In this document: positions 53,577 to 60,537 of the stretch, in pieces | Layout: each line of letters opens with the position of its first letter | How positions within the stretch are numbered: position 1 is the first letter of the stretch | Source of the DNA: Planctomycetota bacterium | GTDB lineage: Bacteria; Planctomycetota; Planctomycetia; Gemmatales; Gemmataceae | Direction: 5' to 3' | DNA: 64,000 nt | NCBI GenBank assembly: GCA_016873225.1 | Contig: VGXS01000002.1 | Coordinates: 62,001-126,000, forward strand | Made by a program: the position numbers and the translations under genes | Notes under the pieces: generated by a model | Database searches by the model: none | What the model was told of the DNA's origin: nothing | The model's input: only the letters and a program-made list of their open reading frames with translations

Positions 53577-53963
53577 TCAGTGCGGCGAACCGGAAACCTG
53601 AGCCTCATATTCGGCCGCGCTCATCAGGCCTGACAGGTCGGGGACTCCCGGGACACGGATACGCGCCAGCCATCCGGCACCATAGGGATCGCGGGAGACA
53701 AGGCCCGGGTCCGAGTTGAGCGCCTCATTGACCGAAGCGACCTCGCCCGATACCGGTGCGTAGATGTCGCTGACTGCCTTGACGGACTCAATCTCGCCAA
53801 ACCCCTCGCCAGTCGACACCTTGCGCCCCGCCTTGGGCAACTGGATGTAAGTCACATCCGTCAACTGGTCCACGGCGAAGCGGGTCAGGCCCACCACGCA
53901 TTCGTCGCCTTCCACTCGCACCCATTCGTGGGTCTTGGCGTATCGCAAATCAGACGGACTCAT
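53577..53963 (-). CDS. gcvH: Glycine cleavage system H protein
   Basis: A protein of 128 residues from ATG 53963, with GGGAGGG upstream. YAKTHEWVRVEGDECVVGLT begins the lipoyl-type domain, and the lipoylated lysine is Lys62 in GEIESVKAVSDIYAPVSGEV. It shuttles the methylamine group from P-protein to T-protein and electrons to the L-protein. It follows gcvT by 25 bases. The dihydrolipoyl dehydrogenase (L-protein) gene is not in this window. Confidence 0.96.
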   Translation of the reverse strand: MSPSDLRYAKTHEWVRVEGDECVVGLTRFAVDQLTDVTYIQLPKAGRKVSTGEGFGEIESVKAVSDIYAPVSGEVASVNEALNSDPGLVSRDPYGAGWLARIRVPGVPDLSGLMSAAEYEAQVSGSPH

Positions 53964-53988
53964 GACAAACGCCCTCCCTGCCGTTGGT

Positions 53989-55098
53989 TCATCCTCGCTG
54001 TTCCCTTTTGTAAAAGGGAAGTGGACAAACCGTTCCTTCAAGCATCGATTCCCGAACCGACAGCGAAACATCCTCGCCGGGTCGGGCATGCCGGCGATCG
54101 AGGTAGGCCATGGCAACGGGATGACCAAGCGTGGGCGAAAATGCCCCGCTGGTGACCTTGCCGATTGGTTTTCCAGACTTGTCTAGGACGGCGTCTCCCT
54201 GCCTGGCGGCCCGGCGGCCCTCAAGCTGGATGCCCACCCGCACGGGAAAGGTTGTGTCGCCCATCCGGGAAATCAAGGCCTTCTTGCCCACAAACTCCTT
54301 TTTCATGTCCACCGAACGGCCCAGCCCCGCTTGAAAGGGATCGGTCGCCGAATCGAGTTCGTGCCCGTAAAGCGGCATTCCAGCCTCAAGGCGCAAGGTG
54401 TCGCGGGCGCCCAATCCGCATGGCGCCACACCGGCGGCCAGGAGCGAGTCCGCGAGGGAAGTCGCTGATTGAGCCGGCGCCACGATCTCGATGCCTTCCT
54501 CGCCCGTGTATCCCGTCCGACTCACACGCCAAACCAAACCACCCAGTTCAAGCATTCTGCCCCGATAATTGCCAAGGCCATCAACGATGGATCCGATGAA
54601 GGCCGGGCAGGCCTCCCGCCAATCAGGTCCCTGCACCGCCATCATCGCCGTGGCTTGGGTGATATCTTCGAGGCTTGCGCCGGACGGGCGATGGGCGCCC
54701 AACCAATCCAGCATCGCGGCATGGTTTGAAGCGTTGACAACCAATCCCCAGGCATCAGCCCAGCGGGTCACGAGCACATCGTCGATGACCCCGCCGGCCT
54801 CGGAGCAAACGAGCGAATAACGCGCCTGGCCTTCAGCCATGTCTCGAAGTCGGCAGGTGAGAAGGCGGTCAAGCCAATCGAGGGCCGAATTACCGCGAAA
54901 AAGTAACCGGCCCATGTGACTGACATCGAACATGCCAGCTGATTTTCTAACCGCGTGATGCTCCGTGAGGATGGATGAATACTGGATCGGCATCATGTTG
55001 CCGGCAAAATCGACCATGCGGGCGCCATGGGCCACATGCCAGCCGGTTAGCGGCGTTTGGCGCGGTTTCGCTGATTCGGACGGGCTGAATCCTTCCAT
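53989..55098 (-). CDS. gcvT: Glycine cleavage system T protein (aminomethyltransferase)
   Basis: About 369 residues from ATG 55098; the frame also offers 55167 and 55158, and GGAG lies close before 55098. TPLTGWHVAHGARMVDFAGN and FDVSHMGRLLFRGNSALDWL are the N-terminal folate-binding signature. GYTGEEGIEIVAPAQSA and GLGARDTLRLEAGMPLYGHE follow, and the C-terminal beta-barrel ends HPVAMAYLDRR. It releases ammonia and passes the C1 unit to tetrahydrofolate. First gene of the gcv operon. I looked for a glycine riboswitch upstream and saw none. Confidence 0.94.
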   Translation of the reverse strand: MEGFSPSESAKPRQTPLTGWHVAHGARMVDFAGNMMPIQYSSILTEHHAVRKSAGMFDVSHMGRLLFRGNSALDWLDRLLTCRLRDMAEGQARYSLVCSEAGGVIDDVLVTRWADAWGLVVNASNHAAMLDWLGAHRPSGASLEDITQATAMMAVQGPDWREACPAFIGSIVDGLGNYRGRMLELGGLVWRVSRTGYTGEEGIEIVAPAQSATSLADSLLAAGVAPCGLGARDTLRLEAGMPLYGHELDSATDPFQAGLGRSVDMKKEFVGKKALISRMGDTTFPVRVGIQLEGRRAARQGDAVLDKSGKPIGKVTSGAFSPTLGHPVAMAYLDRRHARPGEDVSLSVRESMLEGTVCPLPFYKREQRG

Positions 55099-55229
55099 AT
55101 CTCCATTGTTAACGCCCGCGGGCGCACGGTCCACCGGTCCGCCCAGAGGCCTAGCCATCTTAATCAAGATTCAGTCCGACTCCTGCCGATACTTCACAGA
55201 GGCCTTGATTGCTTTTCCGGGCCGAGACT

Positions 55230-56888
55230 ATGCCTTTAATGGTCAGTCGCGGCAGGATGCTGCGGTCGCTTCGGCAATGGACGGCCATGGTGGCGTCAGG
55301 TTTTCAAACACTGGTTGTAGTCGCGGGGCGGGCCCATGGCCTTGCCTTGGCAGCGATCATGCTGCTAATGGGTGGCTGGACAGCAGGCAACCTGCATGCC
55401 CAGCAATCGTACTTCTCCGACCAACCATCCTTTCAGATTCCCATCATTCCCGATCCCTCCGACAGGCGGACCTCGGCGATCCTGCTGCATGTTTCCGAGG
55501 ATTACGGCAAGACTTTCCAGTATGTCGCCACGGCTTCTCCCAACCAAAGGGGGATACCTTTCAAGGCACCCCGTGACGGTTGGTACTGGTTCGCGGTGCA
55601 AACCCAGGACAACACCGGGCAGCTCAATCCCCAAACCATGGTCGGTGCCCAACCCGCCCTCAAGGTTTGCGTGGACACCCAGGCGCCCAACATCCTGTTG
55701 AAGCAAGCCACTCCCAACAAGGATGGCACCCAGTCGGTTGAATGGGAGATCCGGGATGACAACCTTGATCTTCCGACCCTGCGGCTTGAATACAGGCCCC
55801 AAGGCGCGCGGGATTGGGTTCCCCTTCCGGCCCAGCAGGTGCAGACCGGATCGCATGTCTTCAACCCGGGGATCACGACACCTGTCGAGGTGCGACTCAC
55901 CGTTCGCGACAAGGCCCGGAATGTGGGGGAACAGATTGTCTCAGGAAACGGCAAGGGGGGCGGCGCGGGTGGTACCGGACAGGTCATCATGGTCCGAAGC
56001 CGAAGATTCCAACTGAACTACAAGATTGACGACATCGGCCCCTCCGATGTTTCCAAGGTTGAAGTCTATTACACCCGCGACAATGGCCGCTCTTGGCGTA
56101 AGTATGAAGCCGACGCACCGAAGGAACCTCCCTGCATATTGGAGGTTCCCGAGGAAGGCCGGTATGGCTTCACCTTGGTGGCTCGCAGCGGAGTCGACCT
56201 CGGTGAGCAGCCTCCCCGTCCGGGAGATGCCCCGCACATCATCGTGGAGGTTGATGAGACCAAGCCGATCGTGAAAATCCTCAACGCCGAGGTCGGTCGC
56301 GGTGCCGACCAGGGCCTGATGACACTCACATGGACAGCTTCCGACAAGTTCCTCGGAAACACCCCCATCAGCATTTCCTTCGCCCGCGATCCAAGCGGCC
56401 CATGGACCCAAGCCCTCAAGGATCTCCCCAACACCGGACGGCATGTATGGAAACTTCCCGCCGAAGGCCTGCCTTTCCAGTTCTTTCTCAGGGTCGAATG
56501 CTCCGATCAGGCTGGAAACATCGGTGTCTCGGCATCGGCCTCCCCCATCAAGGTTGACTTGAACCTGCCCAAGGCGCGCGTCGTGGGTGTGGAGGTGGCT
56601 CCGGTCGCGCCCGGAGGTTCCGTCGCCCCGGCGTCGCCGGTATCGCCGCCCATGGCTCCCGCGGGTGGATTGCCTTCCGCCCCGTTGTCGCCATCACCCG
56701 TTTCCCCCTCGTCGCCCATGTCCCTCCCCGGTTCGGGGATTCCCGCGGCGCCTCCGAGCGGCCTGCCGGCGCCCCCCTCGGGATTGCCCCCGGCGGCGCC
56801 AATAGGCCTGCCTGCCGTGCCACCAGCGATTCCCGCTTCCCCGGCCACCGGTGGACTCCCGCCCTTACCCCCCGCTTCCGCTCCCTGA
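55230..56888 (+). CDS. Exported protein with Ig-like domains and proline-rich tail
   Basis: About 552 residues from ATG 55230; the exact start is uncertain (ATG 55239 and 55260 also possible). A hydrophobic segment (GLALAAIMLLMGGWTAG) acts as signal peptide, ending near HAQQ. Three or so beta-sandwich units follow, with recurring DTQAPNILLKQA, DETKPIVKILNAEVG and CSDQAGNIGVSAS elements. The last 120 residues are proline/alanine/glycine-rich with GLP-PAAP-type repeats, as in cell-surface spacers. It may be an envelope protein of planctomycete type; no enzyme motif is visible. It is divergent from gcvT. Confidence 0.7.
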   Translation: MPLMVSRGRMLRSLRQWTAMVASGFQTLVVVAGRAHGLALAAIMLLMGGWTAGNLHAQQSYFSDQPSFQIPIIPDPSDRRTSAILLHVSEDYGKTFQYVATASPNQRGIPFKAPRDGWYWFAVQTQDNTGQLNPQTMVGAQPALKVCVDTQAPNILLKQATPNKDGTQSVEWEIRDDNLDLPTLRLEYRPQGARDWVPLPAQQVQTGSHVFNPGITTPVEVRLTVRDKARNVGEQIVSGNGKGGGAGGTGQVIMVRSRRFQLNYKIDDIGPSDVSKVEVYYTRDNGRSWRKYEADAPKEPPCILEVPEEGRYGFTLVARSGVDLGEQPPRPGDAPHIIVEVDETKPIVKILNAEVGRGADQGLMTLTWTASDKFLGNTPISISFARDPSGPWTQALKDLPNTGRHVWKLPAEGLPFQFFLRVECSDQAGNIGVSASASPIKVDLNLPKARVVGVEVAPVAPGGSVAPASPVSPPMAPAGGLPSAPLSPSPVSPSSPMSLPGSGIPAAPPSGLPAPPSGLPPAAPIGLPAVPPAIPASPATGGLPPLPPASAP

Positions 56889-56943
56889 CCAGCTTGCCGC
56901 TCTGATGTGATACCCTGCCTAGGTCGCGGAAAAGGATGCGGCC

Positions 56944-57948
56944 ATGCAGATGCTTGATCTTGTCGACAGGCCCCTTCCCAAGCCCTACCGCTCGAATTAT
57001 GCCATCGCAGGCAAGGATTACTTTCTGCGTCTCGCGGCGATGCGGGCATTACAACAAGCCTTCGGGGGCGATGGCGACGGCTTCACCCGCCACGAAGGCC
57101 CCAAGGTTGACTTCGCAACCTTGGCCGATGACTTGGGAACGGGATCCCTGTTTGGGGGAACACGGGTCGCGCTGGTCGATGACGCCGACACCTTCGTCAC
57201 CAAAAACCGGGCCGCCTTGGAGAAACTCGCTTCGAACGCGGAGAGAAGCGGGGTCCTGGTTTTAGTGGTCGATTCTTTGCCGTCGAACACGAAGCTGGCG
57301 AAGATCATCGGGGAGGAGGGCACCCTCCGCTGCGAGGTGGACGCGAAAGGGTTCAACCCGGCCTCATGGTGCCGCGCGCGCTGCCAGCAAGCCCACGGAA
57401 AGAAGCTGATGCCCGAGGCGGCGCAAATCGTCGCCGAACAGCATGGCAAGGACCTTGGCCTTCTCGACATGGAATTGGCCAAGCTGGCGGCCGCGGCCCC
57501 GGGCGACTCGATCGACGCCCCGCTTGCCGAATCGCTTTCCGGAACCACCGCCCAGGCCGTGGTCTGGAAAGTGTTCGACGCCATCGCGGCGGGCCAAGCT
57601 TCAATGGCGCTGCGAATCATGGACGATCAGTTCTCGCATGGCGGCACGCCCATTGAAAACAGCATGAAATTCAATGGCGCCTTGGCATTCCACATGCGCC
57701 GGGTCGCCAAGGCGGGCAGGAAGGTCATGGGTGGGACGCCGATGCGTCAGGCCCTCAATGAATCGGGAATAGCGCCCTTCGCCGCCGGTCCGGCCGAAAA
57801 GATGCTCATGCACCTCGGGCGGAGGCGGATCGCCCGGCTTTCAGAGGACCTTGTGAGGCTCGACATGGCCCTCAAGGGTGGCAGCAGGCTGCCTCACCGC
57901 GCCCTCCTGGAACGGTTCATTATCCGACTCGCAGGGGCCCGTGAATGA
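56944..57948 (+). CDS. holA: DNA polymerase III delta subunit
   Basis: A protein of 334 residues, the usual HolA length, with AAGGA before the ATG. KPYRSNYAIAGKDYFLRLAA-like N-terminus, TGSLFGGTRVALVDDAD, NTKLAKIIGEEG and the helical C-terminal domain (QAVVWKVFDAIAAGQASMAL, LEDLVRLDMALKGGS-like) follow the family order. The P-loop is degenerate, as expected for delta, which opens the sliding clamp in the clamp loader without ATPase activity. The stop overlaps pdxA by four bases. Confidence 0.85.
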   Translation: MQMLDLVDRPLPKPYRSNYAIAGKDYFLRLAAMRALQQAFGGDGDGFTRHEGPKVDFATLADDLGTGSLFGGTRVALVDDADTFVTKNRAALEKLASNAERSGVLVLVVDSLPSNTKLAKIIGEEGTLRCEVDAKGFNPASWCRARCQQAHGKKLMPEAAQIVAEQHGKDLGLLDMELAKLAAAAPGDSIDAPLAESLSGTTAQAVVWKVFDAIAAGQASMALRIMDDQFSHGGTPIENSMKFNGALAFHMRRVAKAGRKVMGGTPMRQALNESGIAPFAAGPAEKMLMHLGRRRIARLSEDLVRLDMALKGGSRLPHRALLERFIIRLAGARE

Positions 57949-58952
57949 ATCAGGCGGCTCAGCCCTTGCTCGCCTACACGATGGGTGACGCCGCGGGCAT
58001 CGGCCCGGAGATCATCGCCCGGGCCTGGCGCGGGCTCTCGGAACGGGCCCGGGCCGTGGTGATTGGCGACCCGGAGGTCATGGGCAGGGCCGCCAAGCTG
58101 GTTGGCATCGCTGAGAAGGTGGCATCAGTCCAGGACCCCGGCGAGGCCCAAACCGGAACAATTCCGGTCATCAGGCCGATGGATTCACCTGATGTGTCGA
58201 AGGTGCCGGATGGCCAGGTCGACGCGCGGGCGGGACTCGCCGCCCATGACTATTTCTGCCACGCCATCGACCTTGCCCTTGCCGGCAAGGTCGATGGCAT
58301 CGTCACGGCGCCGCTTCACAAGGAGAGCCTGCGGCTTGGAGGGATCAGGCATCCCGGCCACACGGAGATCATTGCCGAGCGAACCGGTGTGGCGTCGTTT
58401 GCGATGGTGCTCGCCGTGCCGGGTCTTGCGGTCATCCATCACACGCTTCACATGGGACTTCGCGAGGTTTTCAACCACCTCGATTCCGGTTCCATCGCCG
58501 GCAGGGCCGCCCTCCTTCACAATCTTCTGGAGTCGATGGGCATCGCAAAACCGCGCCTCGGACTCACCGCTCTCAATCCCCACGCCGGTGAGCACGGGCT
58601 TTTTGGCGATGAGGAGGAACGGTTCCTTGAGCCCGCCGTGTCCCAGGCTCGCCGCTCGGGCATCGATCTGGTCGGCCCTTATCCCGCCGACACTCTATTC
58701 TTCAGGGCGCTGGGAGGCGCCTTCGATGGCATCGTGGCCCTGTACCACGATCAGGGGCATATCGCGCTGAAACTGGCGGGCCGCGGACGGGCCGTGAACA
58801 TCTCCGCCGGATTGCCCATCATCCGTACCTCGGTGGCCCATGGCACGGCATTCGACATCGCTTGGAAAGGCCTGGCGGATGCGTCCGGAATAGTGACAGC
58901 GACGGACTACGCCCTCTGCCTGGCCGCCGGTCGAGTGGCAATTCGTGGTTGA
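57945..58952 (+). CDS. pdxA: 4-hydroxythreonine-4-phosphate dehydrogenase
   Basis: A protein of 335 residues. YTMGDAAGIGPEIIARAW opens the family. The metal-binding histidine region is IRHPGHTEIIAE, HHTLHMGLREVF gives another ligand, and VALYHDQGHIALKLAG and ISAGLPIIRTSVAHGTAFDI are the substrate-binding C-terminal signature. It oxidises 4-phosphohydroxythreonine in the DXP-dependent pyridoxal phosphate pathway. It is co-translated with holA (ATGA). The PLP made would serve GcvP, CysK and ThrC encoded nearby, though that is only a pathway remark. Confidence 0.95.
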   Translation: MNQAAQPLLAYTMGDAAGIGPEIIARAWRGLSERARAVVIGDPEVMGRAAKLVGIAEKVASVQDPGEAQTGTIPVIRPMDSPDVSKVPDGQVDARAGLAAHDYFCHAIDLALAGKVDGIVTAPLHKESLRLGGIRHPGHTEIIAERTGVASFAMVLAVPGLAVIHHTLHMGLREVFNHLDSGSIAGRAALLHNLLESMGIAKPRLGLTALNPHAGEHGLFGDEEERFLEPAVSQARRSGIDLVGPYPADTLFFRALGGAFDGIVALYHDQGHIALKLAGRGRAVNISAGLPIIRTSVAHGTAFDIAWKGLADASGIVTATDYALCLAAGRVAIRG

Positions 58953-58999
58953 CCCAACCGCCGGCCGAGGTCAAGATTCCAACTGGCGAGGAGTGAGTC

Positions 59000-59965
59000 A
59001 TGAGCGAATCAACTTTCGGGCGGGGCAAGGTTTACGACAGTATCACTGAATGCGTTGGCAACACGCCCCTCATCCGTTTCCGCCGGGTCACGGATGGCGC
59101 CGGCGCCACCGTCCTAGGAAAGCTTGAAAATTTCAATCCCCTTTGGTCGGTCAAGGACCGCATCGGCGTGGCGATGATCGAGGATGCCGAGCGCGCCGGA
59201 AAGATCAAGCCGGGTACCGTGATTGTCGAGCCGACCTCAGGCAACACCGGGATCGGACTGGCGTTCACTTGCGCCGCGAAGGGTTATCGCCTCATGGTGA
59301 CGATGCCCGAGACGATGAGCCTGGAAAGGCGCCGCCTGCTCAAGGCGTTCGGCGCCGAGATCGTGCTCACCCCTGGCGACCAGGGGATGCGCGGTGCCGT
59401 GTCGAGGGCGGAGGAGTTGGTGAGGGAGATGCCCAACGCCTTCATGCCGATGCAGTTCAACAATCCGTCCAACCCCGAGATCCACAGGCGCACGACCGCC
59501 GAGGAGATCTGGAATGACACCGGCGGCAATGTCGACATCCTGGTGAGCGGCGTCGGCACGGGCGGGACCATCACCGGATGCACCGAGGTGCTCAAGCAAA
59601 GGCGTCCGGGGTTCAAGGCGATCGCCGTTGAACCGGCCACAAGCCCGGTCATCACCCAGAAAATGGGCGGACACGAACTGAAGCCCGGCCGCCACAAGAT
59701 CCAGGGAATCGGTGCCGGGTTCATCCCGGGGATCCTGAACCTGGACATCATCGACGAGGTGGTGCAGGTGAGCGACGACGACTCCTTCGCCATGGCCCGC
59801 CGCATGGCCAAGGAAGAGGGAATGCTCTGCGGCATCAGTTGCGGCGCGGCGGCCCATGTGGCCGTCGAGGTGGCCAAGCGTCCCGAGAACAAGGGCAAGA
59901 CGATCGTGGTCATTTTGCCGGACCTTGGAGAACGCTACCTGAGCACGCCGCTTTATCCCGAATAA
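59000..59965 (+). CDS. cysK: Cysteine synthase A (O-acetylserine sulfhydrylase)
   Basis: A protein of 321 residues, with GAGGAG before the [14 protein letters not shown], the PLP lysine in [16 protein letters not shown] (Lys52), [33 protein letters not shown] and [13 protein letters not shown] are all canonical for the CysK/CysM group. It makes cysteine from O-acetylserine and sulfide. The substitution WSVKDR for the usual GSVKDR is minor. A perfect palindromic terminator-like element follows 90 bases downstream. Confidence 0.95.
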   Translation: MSESTFGRGKVYDSITECVGNTPLIRFRRVTDGAGATVLGKLENFNPLWSVKDRIGVAMIEDAERAGKIKPGTVIVEPTSGNTGIGLAFTCAAKGYRLMVTMPETMSLERRRLLKAFGAEIVLTPGDQGMRGAVSRAEELVREMPNAFMPMQFNNPSNPEIHRRTTAEEIWNDTGGNVDILVSGVGTGGTITGCTEVLKQRRPGFKAIAVEPATSPVITQKMGGHELKPGRHKIQGIGAGFIPGILNLDIIDEVVQVSDDDSFAMARRMAKEEGMLCGISCGAAAHVAVEVAKRPENKGKTIVVILPDLGERYLSTPLYPE

Positions 59966-60054
59966 CGCCCTCCGTCCGCCTCCTCTGGCGCGCATCGAAC
60001 CCGCCCGAGGCGCCAAAAGTTCTCCGCCACCCTCATTCGGCGCCTTCACGATTT

Positions 60055-60086
60055 TCCCCTTTCATGGCCATGAAAGGGGAATTTTC
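60055..60086 (+). terminator. 28-bp perfect palindrome followed by T residues (cysK terminator)
   Basis: TTCCCCTTTCATGG is followed directly by its exact reverse complement CCATGAAAGGGGAA, then TTTT. It ends the cysK transcript and may stop transcripts only weakly because of the short T-tract. Confidence 0.75.
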
Positions 60087-60462
60087 GTTGAGTGCCGCGC
60101 GGCGCTTATTCAAGGCGGGGCCCGACATTCATGGGGTGCTCCGGGAATTGATGGTCCCGGTGGAACAAACCCCGATCCGCTTTTCCTCCTGATTGCCGAA
60201 CACGGTTGTCCGACTGGGCCGGACGAACCCGCGAACTGAAACCGGGCCAAGGGTTTCGGGGCGCCGCCCCACCCGGGCCTTCGTCGGCCAAGGAAGGCTT
60301 TCCGCCCCGCGCACCGCCGGATGTCTTGGCACCAGGCGCGCGTCCTGGCGGGCCCCTGACATCGATGCCGGCCAGGCAACAACTCCCCCCGCTGAATTGT
60401 CCCGCCCTTGCGGCGAACAAACTGCGTGAGGCGGGGGAGAAGTGAATGGCGCCAGCCGGAAA

Positions 60463-60512
60463 CTTCCCCCCGGGAATGAATCTTCCCCCTATTCGGGCGA
60501 ATATGGGGGAAG
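60463..60512 (+). promoter_or_regulatory. Competing hairpins in the leader of the repeat-bearing ATPase gene
   Basis: CTTCCCCCTATTCG (60482-60495) pairs with CGAATATGGGGGAAG (60498-60512) with one bulged base, ending 11 bases before the AAGGAG ribosome site. A second CTTCCCCC copy (60463-60470) and CCCGGGAAT (60469-60477, versus ATTCGGG at 60491-60497) can form alternative pairings. Confidence 0.5.
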
Positions 60513-60537
60513 GCATATCGCCAAGGAGAAAACGACC

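Larger units (their letters stand above)
59966..60537. other. Intergenic region, 572 bases, terminator and hairpin-rich leader
   Basis: Apart from the palindrome at 60055-60086 and the hairpins at 60463-60512, I see no gene. Open frames here on either strand have the Arg/Pro/Gly-rich composition of GC-rich noncoding DNA, and the long minus-strand frame through 60106-62367 is antisense shadow of the ATPase gene. Confidence 0.6.

Noticed and set aside
55099-55229. Possible glycine riboswitch upstream of gcvT
   Set aside because: No tandem aptamer core or conserved GGAGA/ACCGAAGG-type segments are visible in the 131-base gap.
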